64,000 nt of DNA from JACJYM01 sp965230495 (lineage in GTDB: Bacteria; Bacteroidota; Bacteroidia; Chitinophagales; Saprospiraceae). The position numbers were made by a program, and so were the translations under genes. Below are positions 26,507 to 34,007 of this stretch, one piece after another. The number at the start of each line of letters is the position of its first letter. Position 1 is the first letter of the stretch. The notes below the pieces were generated by a model, which was given only the letters and a program-made list of their open reading frames with translations, was not told the origin of the DNA and did no database searches. The stretch spans positions 1,798,001-1,862,000 of the forward strand of contig OZ246004.1 of NCBI GenBank assembly GCA_965230495.1. The letters run 5' to 3'.

Positions 26507-29500
26507 ATGAAGACAAATATCAATTTTAATATATATATAAACGCATTAAATAGTGTGTTTTACAACCACATGACCTCGATATTTACGTTCTTGATTTCAA
26601 TCTTTTTACTGACTCAAAGTGTTTGCCAAACAACAGAAATCTTAAAATTTAAGTCATTTGATATTTCTGATGGGCTTTCTCAGAATTCTGTCTATGACCT
26701 GACTACTTCTAAAGATGGCATGGTTTGGGTAGCTACGATTGATGGCTTGAATAGATATGATGGCAATGAATTTATGCATTTTAAGCCAAACACTACAGAA
26801 ACCAAAGGTTATGGATCAGTTATTCATCATTTAAATTTTTATAACGATCGAATACTCTTATTGGGAATGGCGGGAGGTCTACTATGTTTCGATACTAAAA
26901 CTGGAGAATTTGAGTTGCCTGAAAAATACTTCCCTAACTTCTCTCCTTCCCCGAATACAACGGTAAGAAACACATGGATAGAAAAAGATGTCATCTATCT
27001 ATGCTCATCCAATAGAGGCTTGTTAAAGTATAACATTAAAAATCGATCATTATTCTCTTTTCACGATGTGCATCGTACCGATTCAATTATTTATACTATT
27101 ACGAAAGGACCTAATAATAAATTATACTGTAATTCTGAAAATTCAATTTTTAGCATTGAGAACGATCATCTTAAAGAGATAGACTTAAACTGGAATGGTA
27201 TATCCAAGAGTGAAATTAAAAAGGTACTCTTTGTTGGAAATAAAATGTATTTGGTTCTCAAAGGGCATCCTTTATGCTTTATCGATAATATTGATAACGA
27301 AGTCAAACAATTGAAATATGCTCCGTTCGCTTCACCAACCAACATTTCAGCCATACAAAATGATCACCAAGGAAATTTACTGTTAGGAACAAGAAATAGC
27401 GGTATTTACAAAATAGACTTAATAGAAGGAAAAAGCTACAAATCATCGGATGACCATAATATCAGTGGTCTTCGATCAAATTTTATTCTAAACATTTATG
27501 AAGATAGTAATAATACCTTATGGGTTGGGACTAGTGGTGGTGGCTTCGCTATGAATCTGAATCAGCTTTGTCTATTCCAACAGATAAAACCGTCAATACT
27601 CAATCCCAAAAGAACATCTGATGATATGGTACTAGGAATCCATGTCGACGAATCCGATAATATCTATATGGGTGGCTTGTATGAGGGACTAAAAATATAC
27701 AATCCCAATAATGGTAATTTAGAAATAATAAACTCAGAAAGTCTACCAAGAGAAGCCATGAACATATATGGTTTTCATGATCGTGGTAATATTATCTACC
27801 TAGCTACTTGGTTAGGTCTCGTTAGTTACAATAAAGTTGACAAAACATTCGTGTCTATAACTTCCGAGTATGACCAGAGTAAAAATTTGTATGATATTCT
27901 GGCCCTGGATTCTGATACCCTGCTTTTAGGAGGAAATCGTGGTCTTTTAAAATATAGTCTGAAAAAAAAAGAATTTCACATTCCTGAATTAAGGGGAGAT
28001 TCTTCGTTATCTGACATTCTTATAGTTAGGCATATGCAGCACTTTAATGATGAAGAAATATTGCTTGCTACGACCAACTACAATTTGGTATTATATAACA
28101 CTAAATCCGGTACATTGACAAAGTTTGATCATTTGATAGAAATTTCAAGATCTGCCAGACATTTTCATCTTACTAAAGCATTCATTTGGTTAGCAACGGA
28201 TGAAGGACTGGTTCAAGTCGATAGAAAAACTTTTAAAGCATACAAACATTGGCGTAAAATCGATGGGTTGGCAAATGATTTCATTTATGCTGTCTTAGAG
28301 GATGATCTCAAACATCTTTGGGTATCTACCAACTTAGGTCTCAGTAAAATCAATCCTGCGAATAATTATATTGCCAACTTTGATCTGTTGGATGGAATCC
28401 AAGGCTATGAATTTAATACGGCTGCAGCTCTGAAAGCAAAAGATGGAAATCTATATTTTGGCGGAACAGAAGGTATGAATATTATAAACCCTTCGGATAC
28501 TACTAAATCAAGTACAGTTGCTACACCACAGGTGACAAGCATTTATGTGAATAATAAAATAATGACTTCCTCTAATCTGCATAATCATGTTAATCATTTG
28601 TCATTGCCCTATGATTCAAATTATATTACTATTCATTACTCTACCCCACAACAATGGGCTGCCAAAACCAAATATTGGTATAAACTGGAAGGTCTAAACG
28701 AAAAATGGATTTTCAATGATTCGAAAACTTATAGTAATTATACAGAACTATCCCCAGGCGACTATACCTTTTTAATCAGAGCTGAAGAAGACAATGGTTT
28801 TAGTCATATTAATAGAGTTATCTCTATATCCATAAGACCTGCATTTTGGCAAACTTGGTGGTTTAAGATATTGATTGGTATTATATTATTAGGTACACTA
28901 ATGCTAATCTATCAATATTTGTTGAATCAACGAGAAGCAAGATATTTAGCCAAAAACAAGATACTTCAACTAGAAAGTTCACTCCTTAGATCGCAAATGA
29001 ACCCTCATTTTATTTTCAATACATTAAATTCTATAAAACACTATACTTTATTTAAAGATAAAGAACAAACCAGTCAATATATTACCGACTTTTCAGTACT
29101 TGTTAGAAATATTCTTGAAAATTCTGCTCAGCAATTTGTTACATTGGGAGAAGAAGTTGATATTTTAAAACTGTACATATCCATAGAACAAAAAAGATTT
29201 AGAGAGAGCTTTGATTATGAAATCAACATCGATGAAAGTCTTGACATGAACGAACTTCAGATACCTCCTCTCCTTCTACAACCATATGTTGAAAACGCCA
29301 TATGGCATGGACTCATGCCGAAAGCAGAAGAAAAAAAACTACTGATTAATATCTTAAAAACAGAGCAAGGCTTTAGATGTGAAATAATAGATAACGGAGT
29401 AGGAAGATATAGCCAAGAAAACGATATCAAAAAGAAAACCAAAACCTCGCTAGGTACTAGAATAACGACTCAAAGAATAGAACAACTCAACAAACTTTCT

Positions 29501-29596
29501 CAGATATTTGCCTCCATTCAAATCATCGACTTGATATCCCCTCAAGGTGAACCGAAGGGTACAAAAGTAATCATCCAAATAGATCATCTAGGGTAA
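26507..29596 (+). CDS. Two-component regulator propeller / Y_Y_Y / LytS-type sensor histidine kinase
   Basis: A 1029-residue membrane sensor. A signal peptide or anchor ends FLISIFLLTQSVCQ; both ATG 26507 (with AGGAG 5 bases before) and ATG 26570 could start it. Residues about 45-660 contain regulator-propeller repeats such as DGLSQNSVYDL, GMVWVATIDGLNRYD and TLWVGTSGGGF. A Y_Y_Y domain follows at about 690-765 (YWYKLEGLNEKW, SPGDYTFLIRA), then a transmembrane helix at about 785-806. The transmitter has QMNPHFIFNTLNSIKHY with His834 and QPYVENAIWHG. The periplasmic design is that of polysaccharide-sensing kinases, but the cytoplasmic half is LytS-type and almost a copy of the kinase encoded 36 bases upstream. 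It lies next to a LytTR regulator. Confidence 0.9.
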   Translation: MKTNINFNIYINALNSVFYNHMTSIFTFLISIFLLTQSVCQTTEILKFKSFDISDGLSQNSVYDLTTSKDGMVWVATIDGLNRYDGNEFMHFKPNTTETKGYGSVIHHLNFYNDRILLLGMAGGLLCFDTKTGEFELPEKYFPNFSPSPNTTVRNTWIEKDVIYLCSSNRGLLKYNIKNRSLFSFHDVHRTDSIIYTITKGPNNKLYCNSENSIFSIENDHLKEIDLNWNGISKSEIKKVLFVGNKMYLVLKGHPLCFIDNIDNEVKQLKYAPFASPTNISAIQNDHQGNLLLGTRNSGIYKIDLIEGKSYKSSDDHNISGLRSNFILNIYEDSNNTLWVGTSGGGFAMNLNQLCLFQQIKPSILNPKRTSDDMVLGIHVDESDNIYMGGLYEGLKIYNPNNGNLEIINSESLPREAMNIYGFHDRGNIIYLATWLGLVSYNKVDKTFVSITSEYDQSKNLYDILALDSDTLLLGGNRGLLKYSLKKKEFHIPELRGDSSLSDILIVRHMQHFNDEEILLATTNYNLVLYNTKSGTLTKFDHLIEISRSARHFHLTKAFIWLATDEGLVQVDRKTFKAYKHWRKIDGLANDFIYAVLEDDLKHLWVSTNLGLSKINPANNYIANFDLLDGIQGYEFNTAAALKAKDGNLYFGGTEGMNIINPSDTTKSSTVATPQVTSIYVNNKIMTSSNLHNHVNHLSLPYDSNYITIHYSTPQQWAAKTKYWYKLEGLNEKWIFNDSKTYSNYTELSPGDYTFLIRAEEDNGFSHINRVISISIRPAFWQTWWFKILIGIILLGTLMLIYQYLLNQREARYLAKNKILQLESSLLRSQMNPHFIFNTLNSIKHYTLFKDKEQTSQYITDFSVLVRNILENSAQQFVTLGEEVDILKLYISIEQKRFRESFDYEINIDESLDMNELQIPPLLLQPYVENAIWHGLMPKAEEKKLLINILKTEQGFRCEIIDNGVGRYSQENDIKKKTKTSLGTRITTQRIEQLNKLSQIFASIQIIDLISPQGEPKGTKVIIQIDHLG
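29198..29319 (+). repeat. Near-identical kinase segment, copy 2
   Basis: Partner of 26079-26200, offset by 3119 bases, with 116 of 122 bases identical by eye. Its identity exceeds that of the surrounding homologous sequence, as expected after recent duplication or gene conversion. Confidence 0.85.
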
Positions 29597-29677
29597 AAAC
29601 CCCCTTTTTGACCATTGATAAACCATATTTATCTATTTTTTTATAAATTCGGATTAACAAACAAACTAACTATTACT

Positions 29678-30430
29678 TTGAGAGCAATACTTATAGATGA
29701 TGAGTACTCAAGTTCTGAAATTCTTCAGTACGAAATCAACAAAATAGATCCTACTATTGTCATATTAGGTATTTATGACAATCCTTTGGAAGGATTAAAG
29801 GTTGTAAAAAAGGAAAGGCCCGATGTGCTATTTCTCGATATCGAAATGCCTAAAATCAATGGTTTCGAATTATTGGAACTATTAGAAGATTATAGTGGAA
29901 TGCAAGTTGTGTTTGTTACAGCATACAATAAATATGCCCTTAAAGCTTTTAGATATTATGCCATTGACTACCTATTGAAACCAGTTGATTCCAACCTTTT
30001 AAAGGCCACATTAGACAAAATTAAAACCAATAAAAGAATTATCTCTAAAACGGATCTTGGTGATATATCTAGTATAGTATTTGACAACGTAGACTTATCA
30101 AAAAGAATGGTTATCCCGATAAGCAACGGTTACGAAGTACTAAACATTGATGAAATTATACGTTGTGATGCCGATAACAATTACACTACAATTACACTAC
30201 TAGACAAACGATCTATACTCGTTTGTAAACCTTTGAAACATTTTTCGGAGACATTAAAACCAAATGGATTTATCAGAGTACACCAATCACACCTTATCAA
30301 TCCTCAACATATAAAACAATACATAAAGTCTGATGGCGGTTATATAGTCCTGAATGATGATTCAATCGTTAATGTAGCTCGATCAATGAAAAAAGAAATC
30401 AACGACCTATTTCGTACGTTGATCAACTAA
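29678..30430 (+). CDS. LytTR-family response regulator
   Basis: A 250-residue two-component regulator. The receiver domain has the acidic pair DD in AILIDDEYSSSE, the phospho-acceptor Asp54 in FLDIEMPKING, Thr in FVTAYNKYALKAF and Lys in YLLKPVD. The C-terminal LytTR DNA-binding domain covers about 150-250 (EIIRCDADNNYTTI, FIRVHQSHLIN). The frame is open from a TTG at 29615, but the receiver normally begins within a few residues of the first strand, so TTG 29678 (reading MRAILIDDE) is the better start. It is the presumed partner of both upstream kinases. Its stop codon overlaps that of ctlX, which converges on it. LytTR proteins often bind paired direct repeats; no target site was assigned here. 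Confidence 0.88.
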   Translation: MRAILIDDEYSSSEILQYEINKIDPTIVILGIYDNPLEGLKVVKKERPDVLFLDIEMPKINGFELLELLEDYSGMQVVFVTAYNKYALKAFRYYAIDYLLKPVDSNLLKATLDKIKTNKRIISKTDLGDISSIVFDNVDLSKRMVIPISNGYEVLNIDEIIRCDADNNYTTITLLDKRSILVCKPLKHFSETLKPNGFIRVHQSHLINPQHIKQYIKSDGGYIVLNDDSIVNVARSMKKEINDLFRTLIN

Positions 30431-31356
30431 TTTTCTTTTCTTTCCAAAAATATTTCTGCCATCATACATCTTATACTTCCTCCTCCAAATTTTTCAATTG
30501 TTGGAATCGGCAACACGATTAATTCGTTCCATTGTCTTAATTGTTCTCTCTGGGTCATCGTTAAAGACTTAGCGGCATCCTCTGACATTACCATAAAAAG
30601 ATCCCCTCGATCATTTCTGACCTGAAGCATATTACCTGCAAAATGATTGACTTGTCTAATTGTAATATCAAATATTTCTTTTCCTGAATTTTTAATCGTA
30701 TTTGACACCATCTTCCGTTCTTCTTCATCAGCAATACTCTCAAGGCATATCACCACGTATTGATCAGCCACCGCCATCATCACATTAGTATGATAAATTT
30801 CATCGCCCTGATCATCTAAAGAAGTAAAAATCACTTTTTGATAGCCCATTAAAACACAGAACTTCTCTAAAACCAAAGCTTCTGTCCTAGGACTAAGACA
30901 GGCATATACAATCTTGTTTTCTCTATCCAAAATCATACTACCTGTTCCTTCTAAAAACTGATTGTTTTCTTCCAAATACTCAAAATTGTACCTTCTATTA
31001 ATTTTGAACTTATCAGATAACTGATCTATTATTTCTTGCCTCCTTTCTATTCTTCGATTTTCAGCCCACATAGGGTAAGTAATCAAAACATCAGGATCAT
31101 GGGTAGAAAACCAGTTATTAGGAAATATGGCATCAGGTTTAATAGGTTCTTCTGAATCCTGAATAACTACAACGTGTACTCCATTTGTTTTAAGAACATT
31201 AACTGCATTATCAAATTCTTCAATCGCTTTAGCTGCTATACCCTCTATATTATCATCATTTGGTTCGGATTGAAAACTGTTATTCTGTGCTGTTTCCTGA
31301 TTGAAGCCAAAATTCGCGGGCCTTATCATCATGATTGTATTAGTAACCTGTCCCAT
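30427..31356 (-). CDS. ctlX: Arginine-deiminase-fold hydrolase, CtlX-like (citrulline utilisation)
   Basis: A 309-residue cytosolic protein of the amidinotransferase/dimethylarginine hydrolase superfamily. It contains KPDAIFPNNWFSTH near residue 75 (substrate-binding Asp and the FPNNW block), VNHFAGNMLQV with the catalytic-region His, and the C-terminal GGGSIRCMMAEIF with the nucleophile Cys297. This set fits the Bacteroidota CtlX family, which is linked to breakdown of citrulline or a related guanidino/ureido compound. The exact substrate is not shown by context because no arginine or ornithine genes are near. A promoter box TATTTTTG is 18 bases upstream of the ATG. The stop overlaps the LytTR regulator stop by a few bases, tail to tail. 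Confidence 0.8.
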   Translation of the reverse strand: MGQVTNTIMMIRPANFGFNQETAQNNSFQSEPNDDNIEGIAAKAIEEFDNAVNVLKTNGVHVVVIQDSEEPIKPDAIFPNNWFSTHDPDVLITYPMWAENRRIERRQEIIDQLSDKFKINRRYNFEYLEENNQFLEGTGSMILDRENKIVYACLSPRTEALVLEKFCVLMGYQKVIFTSLDDQGDEIYHTNVMMAVADQYVVICLESIADEEERKMVSNTIKNSGKEIFDITIRQVNHFAGNMLQVRNDRGDLFMVMSEDAAKSLTMTQREQLRQWNELIVLPIPTIEKFGGGSIRCMMAEIFLERKEN

Positions 31357-31373
31357 TCTATCTATTTACCCAT

Positions 31374-31381
31374 CAAAAATA
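31374..31381 (-). promoter_or_regulatory. -7 promoter box of ctlX
   Basis: The minus strand reads TATTTTTG, an exact TAnnTTTG match 18 bases upstream of the ctlX ATG, allowing a leader of about 10 bases. Confidence 0.45.
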
Positions 31382-31430
31382 CACATCCTCAGAAGATTAG
31401 AAATATAATCTGTGATTTTTTATAATGACT

Positions 31431-32264
31431 CTACTCAAGATCAAATCTGATGGTTATAGTTCCGCATTGTTCATCTAATTCCGACTTGTTGAACCTGTAT
31501 TTCCTTACTCCATCTTCAGCTACCTTTATTAAATGACGATCTGTAGTTGTTGATCCTTTTTGAGTATACTTGGCCTTTATTACTTTACCTGATTTATCCA
31601 CGCACACTTCTACAGCAACTGCTCCATATTTTTGGCTATTATCCCGAATCTTAGGTTCATAAACTACTTTTCTGTTTGACAACCCTTTTCCCACCCTTCC
31701 AGAGCCAGTTGATAGTTTATCTAGTACAGAAGCATCGGGATCACCTGATGACTTACCTTCATTGCCACTGGAATCATTATTTCCTTTGCCATTAGATTTA
31801 AATAAATCGCCAAAAGCCTTTTTTTTCTTTTCCTTTTCTGCTTCTAAAGCTGCCGCCTTTCTTTCTTCTTCTCTTTTTCTTTCTTCTGCAAGTTCTTCCT
31901 TTTTTTTCTTTTTGACCTCTTCTTGGACAACTGGCGATTCTTCTTGTAAGTCTTTTGCTTCCTCCTTTTTCTCGACAGGAACAGGTTTTTCTTCTGTCTT
32001 CTTCTCTTCTTCCTTCTTAGTGGTATTGGTGTTTTTTACTTCTTCAGGTTTTTCTTCTAAGGTCACCGTTTCTTTACCTCCTTCTTCAACTTCTCCCAAT
32101 TGTACATAGATACCAGCTATTTGCTCTGGAGGGTCCAAATAAGATAATCCTGGAATCAAACAAAGTAATAATAAAATTAAATGCACTACAAAAGAAGTGA
32201 TCATTCCCTTGTTCCGGTCCTCGTTTTCCTGTCCTTTATGTTCTAAAATAATATTTCCATCCAT
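31431..32264 (-). CDS. TonB-family energy transducer
   Basis: A 277-residue inner-membrane protein that would couple the ExbB/ExbD proton channel to outer-membrane receptors. A short cytoplasmic start is followed by one transmembrane helix at about residues 23-43 (FVVHLILLLLCLIPGL). Residues about 55-155 are a long Lys/Glu-rich linker, and a Gly/Ser-rich stretch leads to the TonB C-terminal domain at about 205-277 (GAVAVEVCVDKSGKVIKA, HLIKVAEDGVRKYRFN). The linker is charged rather than proline-rich, as is common in this phylum. It is the last gene of the exbB-exbD-exbD-tonB set, 81 bases after the second exbD. Its antisense strand shows a long open frame caused only by the Lys/Glu codon bias. 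Confidence 0.88.
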   Translation of the reverse strand: MDGNIILEHKGQENEDRNKGMITSFVVHLILLLLCLIPGLSYLDPPEQIAGIYVQLGEVEEGGKETVTLEEKPEEVKNTNTTKKEEEKKTEEKPVPVEKKEEAKDLQEESPVVQEEVKKKKKEELAEERKREEERKAAALEAEKEKKKKAFGDLFKSNGKGNNDSSGNEGKSSGDPDASVLDKLSTGSGRVGKGLSNRKVVYEPKIRDNSQKYGAVAVEVCVDKSGKVIKAKYTQKGSTTTDRHLIKVAEDGVRKYRFNKSELDEQCGTITIRFDLE

Positions 32265-32345
32265 ATCTATAGGTATTACTATTGATGATCTTATTTCTAA
32301 GATTAATTGTGTATGGATTGATTATTACTTGTAGAAGTTTTTCTT

Positions 32346-32744
32346 CTACTTTGGTTGATCAAGTACAGATGTAATTCTGTACCTGTAAGCAATGTCTAAA
32401 ATAGCTACCACATCATCATTAGATGCTTTTTTTGCAGGTCTAACCGTAACACTTGCCTTCTCTCCTTTTGCTTTCTTCAGATCTCTCATTTGTTTCTCTA
32501 CATTACTCAAAGTGATCCTCTTGCCATTATAGAAAAAATTACCGTTGCTTTCTATTTCTACAATATTAGGCGTACTTGTTTGTTGAGGAGTGCTGCTTTT
32601 TTTTCCTGGTAATTGTAGATTTAATGCATTAGGAACAATCATGGAAGACGTAAGCATGAAAAATATCAAAAGTAAAAATATAATATCCGTCAACGAAGAC
32701 ATATTAAACTCAGCACTTACTTTATTTCTCTTTTTTACTGACAT
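32346..32744 (-). CDS. exbD: ExbD/TolR-family biopolymer transporter subunit (second copy)
   Basis: A 132-residue protein with one N-terminal transmembrane helix (FLLLIFFMLTSSM, about 22-40) carrying the conserved Asp of the SLTDIIFLLL motif, which takes part in proton transfer. The periplasmic domain follows (IVEIESNGNFFYNGKRI). The first 32 residues are nearly identical to those of the other ExbD encoded 5 bases upstream, with the shared segment KKRNKVSAEF, while the periplasmic domains have diverged. Two different ExbD proteins may form a mixed dimer in the ExbB pore. The gene begins with ATG. Confidence 0.9.
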   Translation of the reverse strand: MSVKKRNKVSAEFNMSSLTDIIFLLLIFFMLTSSMIVPNALNLQLPGKKSSTPQQTSTPNIVEIESNGNFFYNGKRITLSNVEKQMRDLKKAKGEKASVTVRPAKKASNDDVVAILDIAYRYRITSVLDQPK

Positions 32745-32748
32745 TAGA

Positions 32749-33141
32749 TCAATTTTTAGCTGCTTGAGTAGATATAATAGCTTTTATCTTTAATCCAGAA
32801 GCAATCTTCATTAATGGGTGAATTTTATCCCATGTAACTCCTGATTCAGCGATAATATTTAACGTAGCATTCTCTTTATTATTCGAATACCTAACTGCCT
32901 TTGCTATATCTTTTTCTAACCTTGCATTAGAGGATTTTTTACCATTGACAGTAACTCTGCCATCTTTGGTAAGCATAACCGCCAAATCCGATGGAGCAAT
33001 AACCTTGGATTGGGAATGTGGCAACCTCACATTGATCTGTACCATTGATGAAGTCAACATAAAAAAGATAAGCAATAGAAAAATGATGTCCGTCAATGAG
33101 GACATACTAAATTCAGCACTTACTTTATTTCTCTTTTTCAA
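32749..33141 (-). CDS. exbD: ExbD/TolR-family biopolymer transporter subunit (first copy)
   Basis: A 130-residue ExbD paralogue with the same N-terminal helix and SSLTDIIFLLLIFF motif as its neighbour. The periplasmic domain is distinct (VNVRLPHSQSK-like start, then LAVMLTKDGRVTVNGK). The start is TTG at 33141 (MKKRNK), since no ATG is in frame between it and the exbB stop 13 bases upstream. It is placed between exbB and the second exbD and is surely cotranscribed with both. Confidence 0.9.
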   Translation of the reverse strand: MKKRNKVSAEFSMSSLTDIIFLLLIFFMLTSSMVQINVRLPHSQSKVIAPSDLAVMLTKDGRVTVNGKKSSNARLEKDIAKAVRYSNNKENATLNIIAESGVTWDKIHPLMKIASGLKIKAIISTQAAKN

Positions 33142-33154
33142 TTGTGTTTAAACT

Positions 33155-33835
33155 TTATACAGGTTCTTGTAACAAATCCATAAATTCTATTGTACTCTGC
33201 TCCATTTTGAAAACCACCTTTTCAACATTAGCCACAAGAAGATTATACCCCACAAAAGCGATAATACCAATCAAAAGTCCAAAAGCTGTTGTAATCAAAG
33301 CCTGGTAAATACCCCCCGCTAATACATCCGGAGTAACGTTCTGTTCTGAGGCCATTTTATAAAATGCTAAAATCATACCTGTAACCGTACCGAAGAATCC
33401 TATCATAGGTGCGGCCCCTGCTATAGAAGCTAAAGTTGATAGATTTTTTTCTAACTTGAATATCTCCAGATTACCCACATTTTCTATTGCTGCATCTATG
33501 TCTCTTAACGGTTTACCAATCCTAAGCAACCCCTTTTCTATCATTCTTGCTATTGGTGAATCCGTATTTCTACATAATCCCTTAGCTCCCTCAATATTAC
33601 CCGCTGAAACAGAAGCCCTGATATTATTAATAAAGTTTTGATCTATCTTACCAGCTCTCTTTATTGTTAACCATCTTTCAATGAATATATATACAGACAT
33701 AAAAGACAAAATAATAAGTATACCAACAATAGCTATACCTATAGGTCCTCCCTGTATTATTAAATCAATCAAATTTTGCTTTACTTCCTCTTGTCCCTCA
33801 CCCTTCTGGAATAATAAAAAACCTAGTGTAATCAT
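33155..33835 (-). CDS. exbB: ExbB/TolQ/MotA-family proton channel subunit
   Basis: A 226-residue inner-membrane protein with three helices: about residues 31-53, 133-160 and 175-205. The conserved MotA/TolQ/ExbB region is clear in LASIAGAAPMIGFFGTVTGMI and in GIYQALITTAFGLLIGI, where the conserved Thr residues line the pore. Together with the two ExbD proteins and the TonB protein it forms the motor that energises TonB-dependent receptors or a related envelope process. It is first in the operon, with a TAnnTTTG box 14 bases upstream of the ATG. No receptor gene is adjacent, so the motor probably serves receptors encoded elsewhere. Confidence 0.92.
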   Translation of the reverse strand: MITLGFLLFQKGEGQEEVKQNLIDLIIQGGPIGIAIVGILIILSFMSVYIFIERWLTIKRAGKIDQNFINNIRASVSAGNIEGAKGLCRNTDSPIARMIEKGLLRIGKPLRDIDAAIENVGNLEIFKLEKNLSTLASIAGAAPMIGFFGTVTGMILAFYKMASEQNVTPDVLAGGIYQALITTAFGLLIGIIAFVGYNLLVANVEKVVFKMEQSTIEFMDLLQEPV

Positions 33836-33848
33836 TTGAAAATTTTGT

Positions 33849-33856
33849 CAAAATTA
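33849..33856 (-). promoter_or_regulatory. Possible -7 promoter box of the exbB operon
   Basis: The minus strand reads TAATTTTG, an exact TAnnTTTG match, but it is only 14 bases from the ATG and no -33 TTTG lies at the right spacing. The call is therefore weaker than the others. Confidence 0.3.
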
Positions 33857-34007
33857 ATATTTACATGAACGACACCTTCTTACAGAATAGTATCAAACAG
33901 TGCAAAATTAATAATTTATGGTATGTATTATAATTAAATCTAATATTAATTAACCAGATTAGGTGGATATACAGGAATGAATCAATGAGAAACTTAACTT
34001 TCAACTT

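Noticed and set aside
31762..32109. Open frame of 115 codons on the + strand inside the TonB gene
   Set aside because: It is the reverse reading of a Lys/Glu-rich linker and gives a Ser/Phe low-complexity product with no signal or neighbours.
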